From positions 4,337,795 to 4,401,794 of the forward strand of contig NZ_KB912942.1 in NCBI RefSeq assembly GCF_000383915.1: 64,000 nucleotides of DNA, in the 5' to 3' direction. The notes beneath the pieces were generated by a model. The model worked only from the letters and a program-made list of their open reading frames with translations. It was not told where the DNA came from and did not search any database. Source of the stretch: Amycolatopsis benzoatilytica AK 16/65 (GTDB lineage: Bacteria > Actinomycetota > Actinomycetes > Mycobacteriales > Pseudonocardiaceae). Shown in pieces: positions 18,264 to 27,284 of this stretch (position 1 is the stretch's first letter; every line of letters begins with the position of its first letter). The position numbers and the translations under genes are program-made.

Positions 18264-19154
18264 TCAGTCGTCAAGGTTCAGCAGGTAGGCAGGGTTGTCG
18301 CGCACCACGCGGCGCAGGTCCTTCTCCGGCAGACCGAGGTCGAGCAGCGCTTCGCTCACCCGCAGCCATGCGTCGACCGGCTTCGGGTTGGACTTCTGCC
18401 CGAAGTCCGAGGCAAGCACGACGTGCTCGGGGCCGAGCGTCTCGATCCAGGTCAGCAGCTGCTTCGGATCCCATTTCTGGGTGCCTTCGGGGTCGTACAT
18501 GCCGACCTCGTGCTCGATGAACGCGCCGAGCCCGATCAGTTCCCGGCAGAGGTCCAGGTCGGCGCCGATGACGAAGTCGGGGTGGCTCACGACCATGCGC
18601 TTGAGGCCGCGCTCGTGCGCTTCCTGGAACAACGTGCGGATGTACTCCGGGTACATGTGGCCGCCGTTGAGCACCGCCTGCTGGTCCTTGATCTCGTCGA
18701 GGATCTCCAGCGCCGCGGGCTTGAGCCGGCCGTCGCCGTCGACGATGTCGATCCGCTCCAGCGTCAGCGGCACCGTGGTGGTCGGGAAGGCGCCGTCCTC
18801 GGGGTGGCAGTCGATGTGCCGGCCGGACGAGATGGTCGGGAACCAGACGACCTTGCCTCCCATGCGCAGGCACATGCGCACGGCGTGCACGTTGAGCCCG
18901 CCGACCGTGCTGTTGAGCGCGATCCCGCCGAAAACCTGCGCCTGGACGCCTTCGAGCCTGCCCTTCATCGCCAGGACATCCATCTGCGTGTTGTGGTGGT
19001 GGGATTTGGCGACCATCGCGCGCATCCCGATCCGGGCGCCGTCGGCGGCGGCTTCGACGTGGTCGAACCGCCGGGGGAACGGGCTGGGGCCGGAGTGGAC
19101 GTGCAGGTCGACCAGTCCGTCGAGGACGGCGGCAAGAGCGGGGCGCGGGCTCAT
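18264..19154 (-). CDS. DUF6282 family metal-dependent hydrolase
   Basis: 296 residues, a PHP/amidohydrolase-like TIM barrel. Metal-binding candidates are DLHVHSG near residue 17, KSHHHN near residue 50, NGGHMYPEY and VVSHPDF, and a late ASDFGQ. The family appears in catabolic clusters as a putative hydrolase of cyclic amides or lactones, but no member is well characterised to my knowledge. It is the first gene of the minus-strand unit, 27 bases before the cupin gene, and is divergent from the MFS transporter. It probably opens a ring or removes an acyl group early in the route (inference). Confidence 0.75.
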   Translation of the reverse strand: MSPRPALAAVLDGLVDLHVHSGPSPFPRRFDHVEAAADGARIGMRAMVAKSHHHNTQMDVLAMKGRLEGVQAQVFGGIALNSTVGGLNVHAVRMCLRMGGKVVWFPTISSGRHIDCHPEDGAFPTTTVPLTLERIDIVDGDGRLKPAALEILDEIKDQQAVLNGGHMYPEYIRTLFQEAHERGLKRMVVSHPDFVIGADLDLCRELIGLGAFIEHEVGMYDPEGTQKWDPKQLLTWIETLGPEHVVLASDFGQKSNPKPVDAWLRVSEALLDLGLPEKDLRRVVRDNPAYLLNLDD

Positions 19155-19260
19155 GAGTCACCTTTCGTTCGCATTATGAAGTCGAATTTCACTATAAGAC
19201 CGCCTGTCAACCCTTCGACCACCCTTGTGCTCGGCATCGGCGCGACTTAGAGTGTTTTGA

Positions 19261-19275
19261 GTTCACTTCGTGAAC
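19261..19275. promoter_or_regulatory. IclR-type operator palindrome GTTCACTTCGTGAAC (copy 1)
   Basis: A perfect 15-bp inverted repeat between the divergent hydrolase and transporter genes, 40 bases before ATG 19315. An identical copy overlaps the upstream region of the IclR gene (22485-22499). Two identical 15-mers in just these two places indicate a regulator site. TTGACA and TATAGT elements for the minus-strand gene occur nearby (19205-19210 and 19191-19196), but not at a standard mutual spacing. Confidence 0.8.
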
Positions 19276-19314
19276 ATCAAGTTCGAACTTGTCGAGCCCG
19301 CCCGGAGGACGCCG

Positions 19315-20676
19315 ATGTCCACACCGCCCAGCTCCGCGGAAACCGCCGTGCCCGCCGGCGCGTCGCACAGCCCCGACCTCGCCAAGGTGCGCGCCGCTGT
19401 CCGCGGCGGGACGCTCGCCTACTTTGTCGACCAGTTCGACATCTACCTGCCGATCGTCGTGCTGGCGCCGGCGACGGCGTACTTCCAGTCAGCGAATCTG
19501 AGCGCGAGCACGACGGCGCTGCTGGCATCGCTGGTTTTCGCCTCGACGCTGATCGGCCGCCCGCTCGGGGCGGTGATCTTCGGCCACTTCGCGGACACCG
19601 TCGGGCGCAGGAAGACGACGCTGGTCGCGGTCGGCGGATTCGGCGTCATCACCCTGCTGACCGCCTGCCTGCCCGGGCACGAACAGATCGGGATGTGGTC
19701 AGTCGGCCTGCTCATCGCGCTGCGGTTCGTCGACGGGATCTTCCTCGGCGGCGAATACACCACCGCGGTGCCGCTGGCGATGGAGTGGAGCCCGAAACAC
19801 AAACGAGGCCTCTACGCCTCGGTGATCACCTCGACCTCGCCCGCGGCCTACGCGGTGATCGCCGCGATCACCCTGCTCATGCTGGAAATGCTGCCGGCCG
19901 CCGGGCTGCACAGTGCTTACGTGCAGTGGGGCTGGCGGGTGCCGTTCGTGGTGGGCGCGCTGCTGGCGGTCGTGCTGTTCCGCTACTACCTCAAGCAGGT
20001 GCATGAGCCGCCGGTCCAGCTGACCGGCGAGAAGCACAGACTGCCGCTCGTGCGGCTGCTGGTGAAGTACCCGCGCGCGCTGGGCCAGGTGTTCGTGCTG
20101 ATGACCGGTACCTGGCTGGCGACCAACATGGAAGCCGCGGTGACACCGGCGCAACTGAAGGCGCACCTCCTGCTGTCCAGCAAGGAGGTCACGCTCACGA
20201 TGCTCGTGATCAACGCGTCCGCCGCGATCTCCTACCCGTTGTTCGGCCTGCTGTCGCAACGCATCGGGCGGCGGCCGTTCTACATCGGCTACGGCTTGGC
20301 GGTGGTCGTGATCGGTTCGGGGGCCTACACCCTGCTGATGGTGTCGCACGGCGGTTTCGGCACCGCACTCGGGTTCGGCGTCGTGATCGGGGTGTTCACC
20401 GTCGGCACGTTCGGGCCGATCGCCGCTTATCTGACCGAGCGGTTCCCGGCGAGCATCCGCTCGACCGGGTACGGCGTCGGCTACAGCCTCGCGCTCATCG
20501 CGCCCGCGTTCTACCAGTTCTACCTCCAGCGGTTCGACGGCGTCCTGCCCGCGCACCTGGCCCCGGCGGTGCTGCTGGTCGTCGCGGGCGCGCTGATCAG
20601 CCTGGGAGGATTCCTCGGTCCGGAAACCAAGGACGTGGACATGGCCGACGACCGCACGATCCCGGCGCTGTCCTGA
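19315..20676 (+). CDS. MFS transporter, metabolite:proton symporter type
   Basis: 453 residues with about 12 membrane helices. It has the MFS loop motif GHFADTVGRRKT between helices 2 and 3, a duplicated QRIGRRP in the second half, and a long central loop. This pattern belongs to the metabolite:H+ symporter/sugar-acid transporter group (ProP/ShiA-like). ATG 19315 follows CGGAGGAC at ideal spacing; an in-frame ATG at 19270 lies inside the operator and is rejected. It probably imports the compound degraded by the surrounding enzymes. It is followed directly by the dihydroorotate-dehydrogenase-like gene. Confidence 0.9.
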   Translation: MSTPPSSAETAVPAGASHSPDLAKVRAAVRGGTLAYFVDQFDIYLPIVVLAPATAYFQSANLSASTTALLASLVFASTLIGRPLGAVIFGHFADTVGRRKTTLVAVGGFGVITLLTACLPGHEQIGMWSVGLLIALRFVDGIFLGGEYTTAVPLAMEWSPKHKRGLYASVITSTSPAAYAVIAAITLLMLEMLPAAGLHSAYVQWGWRVPFVVGALLAVVLFRYYLKQVHEPPVQLTGEKHRLPLVRLLVKYPRALGQVFVLMTGTWLATNMEAAVTPAQLKAHLLLSSKEVTLTMLVINASAAISYPLFGLLSQRIGRRPFYIGYGLAVVVIGSGAYTLLMVSHGGFGTALGFGVVIGVFTVGTFGPIAAYLTERFPASIRSTGYGVGYSLALIAPAFYQFYLQRFDGVLPAHLAPAVLLVVAGALISLGGFLGPETKDVDMADDRTIPALS

Positions 20677-21696
20677 ATGGACGTCGGAGGACTCGCCTCG
20701 GCGAACCCGGTGTGGGTCGGCTCGTCCGAGCTCACCATGACCCTCGACGGGTTGATCGCCTGCATCGACGCCGGCGCCGGGGCGGTCGTGGCGAAGTCGG
20801 TGAACGAAAGCGCCGCGGCACGGCGGCAGCTGGACATCGCGGACTACGCGTTCGTCTCCCCCGAAGGGGAGGTGCGGGCGGGCCCGCCCGAGCGGCGGGA
20901 CGGCCTGCTGAATCGTTCCGGACTCGCGCAGGTCGAGCTTGCCGGCTGGCTCGAAACACTGGGCGCCGCCGTTGCCCACGGCGCACCTCGCGGATGTCCG
21001 GTGATCGGCAGCATCACCCTGGGCGATCCGGCCGAAGCAGCGCTGATCGGACGGGCGATGACAGCCGTGGTGCCCGCGGTGGAACTCAACATCGGCGCAC
21101 CGCACGGACGTGAGGCGCGCGCGGTGCGTCAACTGACCGAAGCGGACGCGGTGCGCGACGCGGTGCGGATCGTCCGCGCCGCCGTCGGCGTGCCGCTATT
21201 CGTGAAGCTGCCCGGGCAAGCCTCTGACGTGGTCGCGCTGGCCAGCGCCGCGCGCTCCGCCGGTGCGGACGCGGTCGGGCTCGTCGGCCGGTACCCCGGT
21301 TTTCTGCCCACTGTGGACGGTGACGTGGCACTCGGCTCGTGGGGAGCGTGGGGGTCGCCCGGCTGCCTCCCGATGAGCTTGTACTGGGTCAGCAAAACCT
21401 TCCAGGCCTTGGACGTGCCGTTGATCGGCACCAACGGCGCCCGGACCGGCGCCGACGTGCTGCGGTTCCTGGCCTCGGGGGCACGTGCCGTCGAGGTCGT
21501 CACAGCGCTGTGGATCGGCGGGCCCGCGGCGCTTCGCGAGCTGGTCGCGAGCGTCGGCGAATGCCTCGACGGAAAGGGCTTCGACGAGTTCGTCGGCAGC
21601 GCGGTGGCCGGGGCACGCGAGTACGCCGACCTCGCGCCGCTGCCCTCGCCCGCCTGGCTTCCTTACACCGCGCGCTGGCGGTCGTCCGGACGGTAG
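20677..21696 (+). CDS. dihydroorotate dehydrogenase-like flavoenzyme
   Basis: 339 residues with a TIM-barrel FMN fold. Signatures are an N-terminal NPVWVGSSELT, VELNIGAPHG in the position of the DHOD NxxxP/N segment, VPLFVKLPG (Lys contacting FMN), and IGTNGARTGADVLRFL (phosphate-binding region). ATG begins directly after the transporter stop. Such non-PyrD members include dihydropyrimidine dehydrogenase-like subunits and uncharacterised catabolic enzymes, so it probably oxidises or reduces a C-C bond in the imported substrate. The last 34 bases overlap the convergent IclR gene. Confidence 0.8.
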   Translation: MDVGGLASANPVWVGSSELTMTLDGLIACIDAGAGAVVAKSVNESAAARRQLDIADYAFVSPEGEVRAGPPERRDGLLNRSGLAQVELAGWLETLGAAVAHGAPRGCPVIGSITLGDPAEAALIGRAMTAVVPAVELNIGAPHGREARAVRQLTEADAVRDAVRIVRAAVGVPLFVKLPGQASDVVALASAARSAGADAVGLVGRYPGFLPTVDGDVALGSWGAWGSPGCLPMSLYWVSKTFQALDVPLIGTNGARTGADVLRFLASGARAVEVVTALWIGGPAALRELVASVGECLDGKGFDEFVGSAVAGAREYADLAPLPSPAWLPYTARWRSSGR

Positions 21697-22454
21697 TGCC
21701 CGCCCAGCTCGTGTGTGAGCTCCCGGGCCGTGTCGACGACGACGCGCAGTTCGGGCGCGTCGTCCGACATCGACAGCGTGTTGTCCGGACCGACGATGGC
21801 CAGGGTCGCACAAATCCCGTACTCGTCGAAAACCGGCGCGGCCACCGCGACGATGCCGGGAGTGCTCATCGCCGAGCAATGGCCTGCTTCCCGAACCCGG
21901 TCAATCTCGGCGCGGAGTTCGTCGCGCGCGGTGCCGGAAAGGTTGCCGATCAGGCGTTCCACCGACAGCTGGTCGGCGTGGTAGGCAAGGAACACCTTGC
22001 TCTGCGCGGTGTCGAGCGGCAAGTGGCTGCCGACCCGCACGGACACGACGACGATCGTGGACACCGTTTCCTCGACCCGCGACACCACCGGCCCAGTCAG
22101 CCCCCAGAGGCTCAGTACCGCACTGGTTTGCGTGGCGCGCGAGAGCGCCTGCATGTGCCGCGGCGCGAGGTTCACCACGCGCCGGTGGCCGATCGCGAAC
22201 GCGCCGAGCTGCAACAGCAGGCCGCCGGGCGCGTAGCCGCCGTCGGCGCTGCGCTCCAGCAGGCCCGCCGCGACCAGGGAGGTGCAGTAGCGGTAGGCCG
22301 TGGTGCGGTTGAGCCCGAGCCGCTCGGCGACCTGGACCGCGGTGACCTCGGGCGTGGCCGCGTCGAACAGCGACAGGATCTGGCTGACCCGGCTCACCGC
22401 CTGGATGTCCGCCTGGTCGGCGCGAGTTTCGCGGGACCGCGTCGGTTTGGTCAC
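21663..22454 (-). CDS. IclR family transcriptional regulator
   Basis: 263 residues. The N-terminal winged HTH (SRVSQILSLFD, then TAVQVAERLGLNRTTAYRYCTSL) is followed by an IclR effector-binding GAF-like domain. GTG 22454 has GGAGG at the right distance; an in-frame GTG at 22490 overlaps the operator and is less likely. The identical palindrome before this gene and before the transporter suggests it regulates both itself and the cluster, probably as a repressor relieved by a pathway intermediate. Confidence 0.9.
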   Translation of the reverse strand: MTKPTRSRETRADQADIQAVSRVSQILSLFDAATPEVTAVQVAERLGLNRTTAYRYCTSLVAAGLLERSADGGYAPGGLLLQLGAFAIGHRRVVNLAPRHMQALSRATQTSAVLSLWGLTGPVVSRVEETVSTIVVVSVRVGSHLPLDTAQSKVFLAYHADQLSVERLIGNLSGTARDELRAEIDRVREAGHCSAMSTPGIVAVAAPVFDEYGICATLAIVGPDNTLSMSDDAPELRVVVDTARELTHELGGHYRPDDRQRAV

Positions 22455-22484
22455 GAAGCCTCCGCCGATGAGCTTGATCTGGGT

Positions 22485-22499
22485 GTTCACTTCGTGAAC
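22485..22499. promoter_or_regulatory. IclR-type operator palindrome GTTCACTTCGTGAAC (copy 2)
   Basis: Identical to the copy at 19261-19275. It lies 31 bases upstream of GTG 22454 of the IclR gene, a position fitting autoregulation. Confidence 0.8.
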
Positions 22500-23121
22500 A
22501 GCACTCGTCAGGCTACCGGACGCCCGGTTTCTCTGCTGCCGCGGCGACCGTCAGCGGGTCCGCCGACCGGCAGGGCCGGGCGCTGCTCGCGATCAGGAAC
22601 GGCGCGAGGGATTCTCGCGGGCCTTAAGGTCTCCAGTGGGGCAACCGCCTCGTCAATCCGTGTCAGCCGGGCCCGGAGGTCCGCGAAGTGCTCGGTCATC
22701 GCGGGCAGGGCGTGTCGCGCGTGAACTGGGCGGTCCCTGCCTAGGGTCAGGGTCTCCGACTCCGCGCACAGTCGCGTCGGTCGGAGCGCGCGGACCTGAA
22801 GATCGGCACCGCCGTCCTAACACCTGGCCGAGCGTGCTCAGTTCAGGGAATTCGCGGCGAGGTCGCGAATCAACTCTCGCGCCTCTCCCCCGCACAGCTC
22901 GCTCCAGCGGGCGAGGTTGCGGGCAGCGCGCCGCCGGATGTGCAGCGGAACCGATCAGTCGCCGGCCACCGCTCTTGCTCGGGCACCAGCTCAATCTCGA
23001 TACCCCGACAAACCCATCCAGACCATCGGCGCGACCCCGAGGCCTGCCGAGATCACCGTCCACTCGTCCACGCGTCACGGATCGCATGCGCCGCGCCGAA
23101 CCGCCCGGAAAGCGGGTCGGC
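22500..23121. other. intergenic stretch without a supported gene
   Basis: I see no intact gene. A minus-strand stretch ending at a stop at 22838-22840 reads LARWSELCGGEARELI and looks protein-like, but a stop codon lies about 38 codons upstream and there is no start. It may be a decayed gene end. Confidence 0.35.
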
Positions 23122-23178
23122 GTAACACCGTTGCAACACAACAGGTTCGGCTTTACGAGCCGGTGTTCCGGAGGAAAC
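23122..23178 (+). promoter_or_regulatory. GlnR-like nitrogen control boxes upstream of the Nit1C operon
   Basis: Two pairs match the actinobacterial GlnR pattern GTNAC-N6-GAAAC: GTAAC, 6 bases, GCAAC (23122-23137) and GTGTT, 6 bases, GAAAC (23163-23178). They lie 60-115 bases before the first gene of a nitrogen-starvation operon. The spacing inside each pair is exact, but the second a-site is weak and the pairs are 41 rather than 44 bases apart, so this remains a prediction. Confidence 0.45.
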
Positions 23179-23236
23179 GATCCGGACATCGCGGGCCGGT
23201 GAACTGGTCTCATCGCCGCAGATGGGGAGGAAACCC

Positions 23237-23515
23237 GTGCCGGAGATACACTTTCGCATTCGGTGGCCCGATGCCTCCGTTCAGCGATGCTACTCGCCCT
23301 CCACGGTGGCGGAGGAGTTCTTCGCCGCCGGGGACAGCTACCCGGTCCCCGATTTCGTCGACCGCAGCCGCGAGGCGCTGGCCGAGGCCTCGGAGCGGGT
23401 GCGCCGCATCCGCGGGTTCGGCTGTGTCCGGGCCGCGGCCCAGTTCGCCGACATCCAGGCCCGCGCCCGGTCGTTCGACGACGGTCAGGTCACCGTCGAA
23501 GGGTTCGAGCGATGA
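23237..23515 (+). CDS. MSMEG_0570 family nitrogen starvation response protein
   Basis: 92 residues with the family pattern: an N-terminal [11 protein letters not shown], then CYSPSTV, and a C-terminal helix ending VTVEGFER. It is a small soluble protein of unknown biochemical role, always found in the Nit1C (nitrilase) gene cluster. GTG 23237 follows GGGGAGG with 6-base spacing; an in-frame ATG at 23222 precedes that RBS and is rejected. The stop overlaps the next ATG (ATGA). As the first gene it lies behind the GlnR-like boxes. Confidence 0.88.
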   Translation: MPEIHFRIRWPDASVQRCYSPSTVAEEFFAAGDSYPVPDFVDRSREALAEASERVRRIRGFGCVRAAAQFADIQARARSFDDGQVTVEGFER

Positions 23516-24822
23516 CCGGCCGCCACACCGTCGTCGTGGTCGGCGGCGGGCAGGCCGGACTGTCGATGAGCCATTGCCTGTCCGCCCAGGGCATCGACCA
23601 CGTGGTGCTCGAGCGCGACACCGTCGGCCACGAGTGGGCCGACCGCCGCTGGGACTCGTTCTGCCTGGTCACTCCGAATTGGCAGTGCCGCCTGCCCGGT
23701 TTCCCCTATCCGGGCGACGATCCCGACGGGTTCATGGTCCGCGACGAGATCGTCGCCTACCTTCGCGCCTACCGGGAGGCCTTCGACTTCCCCCTCGCCG
23801 AGGGAGTCGAAGCGACCCGCCTGCGCCGCACCGGGGACGGATTCCGGCTGTCCACTTCGGACGGCGAGCTGGCCGCGGACAACGTCGTGCTGGCCACCGG
23901 TCCCTATCAGACGCCGCTGATTCCCCGGATAGCCGAGCGGCTGCCCGAGGACGTGGTCCAGCTGCACTCCGCCGACTACCGCAACCCGGACCAGCTGCCG
24001 CCAGGCGAGGTGCTCGTCGTGGGCACCGGCCAGTCCGGCTGCCAGATCGCCGAGGACCTGCACCTGGCCGGCCGTCGCGTGCACCTCGCGGTCGGCAGCG
24101 CGCCGCGCGTGGCCCGCCGGTACCGCGGCCGGGACGTCGTGGCGTGGCTGGACGAAATGGGCTACTACCGCCGCGGCATCGACGAGTTCGCTGACGCGGA
24201 GGCAGTGCGGTTGCGCGCCAACCACTACGTCACCGGCCGCGACGGCGGACACGACATCGACCTGCGCGCCTTCGCCCGGGACGGCATGCGCCTGCACGGC
24301 CGCCTCGCCGGCATCAGCAAGGGACGGCTGAGCTTCGCCGGCGATCTGCGGAAGAACCTGAACGCTGCGGACGCGGTGTCAGAGAGCATCAAGGACTCCA
24401 TCGACGCCTGGATCGCCGCCAAGGCGATCGCCGCCCCGGACGAAAGCCGGTACGTGCCCGTGTGGGAGCCGCCGGACGGACCGTCCGAACTGGACATCGC
24501 GCTAGCCGGCATCGCCTCGGTGGTATGGAGCACCGGCTTCGGCCGGGACCACCGGTGGATCGACGTGCCGGTCTTCGACGGCCGCGGCTACCCGGCGCAC
24601 GAGCGCGGAGTGACCAGCTGCCCCGGCCTCTACTTCATCGGCCTGCCCTGGCAGCACACCTGGGGTTCGGGCCGGTTCTGCGGGGTCGCCGACGACGCGG
24701 AGCACCTGGCCGCGCACATCGCCGCCGCGAACCGCCCGGCCGACGGCCTGCACTGGATCGCCGGCACCCCGGGACGCACCTTCCCCTCACTGCCCTCCGG
24801 CAAGTCCAGGACGGTGGCCTGA
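23512..24822 (+). CDS. MSMEG_0569 family flavin-dependent oxidoreductase
   Basis: 436 residues, FAD/NAD(P)H monooxygenase-like. The FAD-binding GGGQAG lies at about residues 12-17 and the second dinucleotide motif GTGQSG near residue 170. It resembles flavin N- or Baeyer-Villiger-type monooxygenases but belongs to a family confined to Nit1C clusters. Family knowledge links the cluster to nitrogen starvation and, in a Pseudomonas, to growth on cyanide; the reaction of this flavoenzyme is unknown. It overlaps the preceding stop by 4 bases and the following start by 1. Confidence 0.9.
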   Translation: MTGRHTVVVVGGGQAGLSMSHCLSAQGIDHVVLERDTVGHEWADRRWDSFCLVTPNWQCRLPGFPYPGDDPDGFMVRDEIVAYLRAYREAFDFPLAEGVEATRLRRTGDGFRLSTSDGELAADNVVLATGPYQTPLIPRIAERLPEDVVQLHSADYRNPDQLPPGEVLVVGTGQSGCQIAEDLHLAGRRVHLAVGSAPRVARRYRGRDVVAWLDEMGYYRRGIDEFADAEAVRLRANHYVTGRDGGHDIDLRAFARDGMRLHGRLAGISKGRLSFAGDLRKNLNAADAVSESIKDSIDAWIAAKAIAAPDESRYVPVWEPPDGPSELDIALAGIASVVWSTGFGRDHRWIDVPVFDGRGYPAHERGVTSCPGLYFIGLPWQHTWGSGRFCGVADDAEHLAAHIAAANRPADGLHWIAGTPGRTFPSLPSGKSRTVA

Positions 24823-25640
24823 TGCCGGTCAACGACGCACACCGCCACCTCGGCGTGCTGCCCGCGTACCCGTTCTACGGCGGACCGGCGGTCCGCCCGG
24901 ACCTCGGCGCCCGCGCCACCATCGGCGACCTGATCGCCGACCTCGACGCCGAAGGCACCGAACGCGCGCTGGTCATCCCGAACTACGGCGTGCCGGATCC
25001 GGCGATCGCCTTCTCCTTCAACGAACTCTGCGTCGAAGCGGCGCAGCGCGACGACCGGATCCGTGCCGGGCTGTGGGTTTCGCCGCTGGAACGCGACGCG
25101 GAGCGCACCGCGCACGCGCTGGGCTTGGCCGCGGAGCCGGGCGTGCGGGCGCTGAAACTGAGCTTCCTGCTCGGAGGCCGTCCCACCGACCCCGCGTGCC
25201 AGCCTGGCCTCGACCGGATCTTCGCCGCCGCACGGGAACACGACCTCGTCGTCCACGTGCACACCTCCCCCGGCGCGGCCTCGGACATCGACGAGGTCGG
25301 AACGCTGGTCGAGAAATACGGCGACGACGCCAAGGTGCACCTGGTGCACTTCGGCGGCGGCATGAGCGGTCACCTCAAGCTGGTGGGCAGCCGGTTCTTC
25401 GACTGGATCGCGGCCGGCAAACAGGTCTACACCGACCTGTCCTGGGCGATCGGCTTCGCGCCCCGCTGGCTGGCCGCAGAGGTGGACCGCCGCGGCATCG
25501 GCGGCGACCGCATCCTCTTCGCCAGCGACGAGCCGTGGGGCGACCAGGCCGGCGAGCACGCCCGGCTGGCCGCCGCGGCCGGCGACGGCGAGCTCGCGGA
25601 CGCGGTGTTCCGCGGCACCTTCGAAAAGCTCTACGGGTGA
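24822..25640 (+). CDS. amidohydrolase family protein (amidohydrolase_2 TIM barrel)
   Basis: 272 residues. Metal ligands expected of the amidohydrolase_2 fold are visible: DAHRH near residue 4, VHVHTS (about 141), LVHFGGG (about 168) and a late Asp in FASDEPWG. The family covers decarboxylases and hydrolases of small acids. Here it sits inside the Nit1C operon between the flavoenzyme and the MSMEG_0572 homologue, with a TGATG junction to the former. A role on the same nitrogen compound as the nitrilase is likely, but the substrate is unknown. Confidence 0.85.
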   Translation: MPVNDAHRHLGVLPAYPFYGGPAVRPDLGARATIGDLIADLDAEGTERALVIPNYGVPDPAIAFSFNELCVEAAQRDDRIRAGLWVSPLERDAERTAHALGLAAEPGVRALKLSFLLGGRPTDPACQPGLDRIFAAAREHDLVVHVHTSPGAASDIDEVGTLVEKYGDDAKVHLVHFGGGMSGHLKLVGSRFFDWIAAGKQVYTDLSWAIGFAPRWLAAEVDRRGIGGDRILFASDEPWGDQAGEHARLAAAAGDGELADAVFRGTFEKLYG

Positions 25641-25677
25641 GAAAACCCGTGGTATCCCGACAATCAAGGAGATTCCC

Positions 25678-26190
25678 GTGTCCGAGCTGACCGAGACCGA
25701 ACAGCAGAGCCTCGAAGAGATCCCGCACCCGTCCCTGCCCGAGGGCGCCAGCATTTACGGCGGGACCAAGGTGTTCCCGGACTACCAAGCCGAGCCCGGC
25801 CAGTCGTACTTCACGCTGGTGCACGGCATCGCGCACGAATCGTCGGTGAGCTTCGTGGCGATCCTGCAGGCGACCCGCGCCCAGCGCAAGGGCTTCGAGT
25901 CCGCCATCTACTTCTACGGCCCCGGCTCGATGAACGCCATGGCCACCCGCGGATTCCCGACCACCGGCAACTCCGCGTTCCCCGGCGAGCACAACATCAA
26001 CGACCAGCTCAAGACGTTCATCAAGGAGGGCGGCAAGGTCTACTGCTGCCGCTTCGGCCTTTCTCTGCACGGTCTGCGGGAGGAAGACCTGATCGAGGGC
26101 GTGATCCCGACGCACCCGCTGGACGTGCAGGACGCGCTCATCCACTACGCGCGCAAGGGGGCGATCATCAACTCCACCTACATGTGGTGA
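25678..26190 (+). CDS. MSMEG_0572/Sll0783 family nitrogen starvation response protein
   Basis: 170 residues. GTG 25678 follows CAAGGAGA. The sequence has the family's conserved HGIAHESSVSFVAILQ and a C-terminal FGLSLHGL segment; the overall pattern hints at a DsrE-like small alpha/beta fold (weak inference). The Synechocystis homologue Sll0783 is known to be strongly induced on nitrogen starvation and needed for polyhydroxybutyrate accumulation. It has no signal or membrane segment. Its biochemical activity is unknown; it is one of the diagnostic genes of the Nit1C cluster. Confidence 0.9.
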   Translation: MSELTETEQQSLEEIPHPSLPEGASIYGGTKVFPDYQAEPGQSYFTLVHGIAHESSVSFVAILQATRAQRKGFESAIYFYGPGSMNAMATRGFPTTGNSAFPGEHNINDQLKTFIKEGGKVYCCRFGLSLHGLREEDLIEGVIPTHPLDVQDALIHYARKGAIINSTYMW

Positions 26191-26221
26191 ACCCGGGCTC
26201 AAGGAGAAGGAGGCAGTGCGC

Positions 26222-27283
26222 GTGAAAACCGACAACCTGGACGCCCGGACCGACCTCGCGGTGCACGGGGTGCGCTGGGACGCTCCTGTGCGGCGGCACA
26301 AGGGCGCCGGCCCGAGCGACGACGGCCATCTCGTCGTCGACGGCGCGAACGCGGCGCTGCCGCTGAATCCGCGGAGCCCGTACACGCTCAGGGACGGCCG
26401 CGTCTACAACGGACGGATCGACCTGGGACTGACCGTCGAACCGGTATCCCGGCCGAAGTTCTACGACCTGTCCACGGCCGAGGGCGTGCCGTACCGGAAG
26501 ATCGCGCTGCTGCACGGGCGGGACGTGCTCGCCACGACCGTCGTGCAGACGTGCATCCGCTACGCCGAGGACCAGCGCTGCCGGTTCTGCACCATCGAGG
26601 AGTCGCTGAAAGCCGGGGACACCGTCGCGGCGAAGACCCCGGCGCAGCTGGCTGAGGTCGCCGAGGCGGCCGTCCGGCTCGACGGGGTGCGGCAGATGGT
26701 GATGACCACCGGCACTACGGCGGGCGCGGACCGCGGCGCCCGCCACCTCGTCCGCTGTGTGCGGGCGGTGCTCGAGGCGGTGCCGGGGCTGCCGGTCCAG
26801 GTGCAGATCGAGCCGCCGGGCGACCTGTCGGCGATCGCGGAGCTGCGCGCGGCGGGCGCGACGTCGATCGGCATCCACGCGGAGTCGCTGGACGACGAGG
26901 TCCGGCGGCGGTGGATGCCCGGCAAAGGTTCGGTGCCGCTGGCCGAATACGAGGCCGCGTGGGACGAGGCGGTGCGGGTGTTCGGCCGCAACAGGGTCTC
27001 CACGTATCTGCTCATCGGCCTCGGCGAGAACCCGGACGAGCTGGTCGCGGGCGCGGCGAGGCTGATCGAGCGGGGCGTGTACCCGTTCGTCGTGCCGATG
27101 CGGCCGATGGCCGGCACGCTCGCCCGGCGGGACGGAGTGCCGGGCCCGCCCGCGTCGCTGGTGCGCGACGTGACCGAGCGGGTCGCGAAGTTGTTGCGGG
27201 AAGCGGACATGCGCGGCGCGGACCAGGAGGCCGGCTGCGCGGCCTGCGGGGCGTGCGGGGTGCTCAGCGCGGCGGGGGCCTGA
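26222..27283 (+). CDS. MSMEG_0568 family radical SAM protein
   Basis: 353 residues. GTG 26222 stands 8 bases after GGAGG; GTG 26216 is too close to it. The iron-sulfur Cys set is C-x8-C-x2-C (CIRYAEDQRCRFC), wider than the usual CX3CX2C and apparently characteristic of this family. A second group, CAACGAC, sits near the C-terminus and could bind another cluster. TIM-barrel elements such as VQIEPPG and SIGIHAES follow the pattern of radical SAM enzymes. It presumably performs a radical step on the Nit1C substrate; the product is unknown. Confidence 0.9.
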   Translation: MKTDNLDARTDLAVHGVRWDAPVRRHKGAGPSDDGHLVVDGANAALPLNPRSPYTLRDGRVYNGRIDLGLTVEPVSRPKFYDLSTAEGVPYRKIALLHGRDVLATTVVQTCIRYAEDQRCRFCTIEESLKAGDTVAAKTPAQLAEVAEAAVRLDGVRQMVMTTGTTAGADRGARHLVRCVRAVLEAVPGLPVQVQIEPPGDLSAIAELRAAGATSIGIHAESLDDEVRRRWMPGKGSVPLAEYEAAWDEAVRVFGRNRVSTYLLIGLGENPDELVAGAARLIERGVYPFVVPMRPMAGTLARRDGVPGPPASLVRDVTERVAKLLREADMRGADQEAGCAACGACGVLSAAGA

Positions 27284-27284
27284 G

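Noticed and set aside
22838-22951. Minus-strand fragment reading LARWSELCGGEARELI
   Set aside because: A stop codon lies about 38 codons upstream and no start or family could be identified; too little to call a gene, possibly the decayed end of one.
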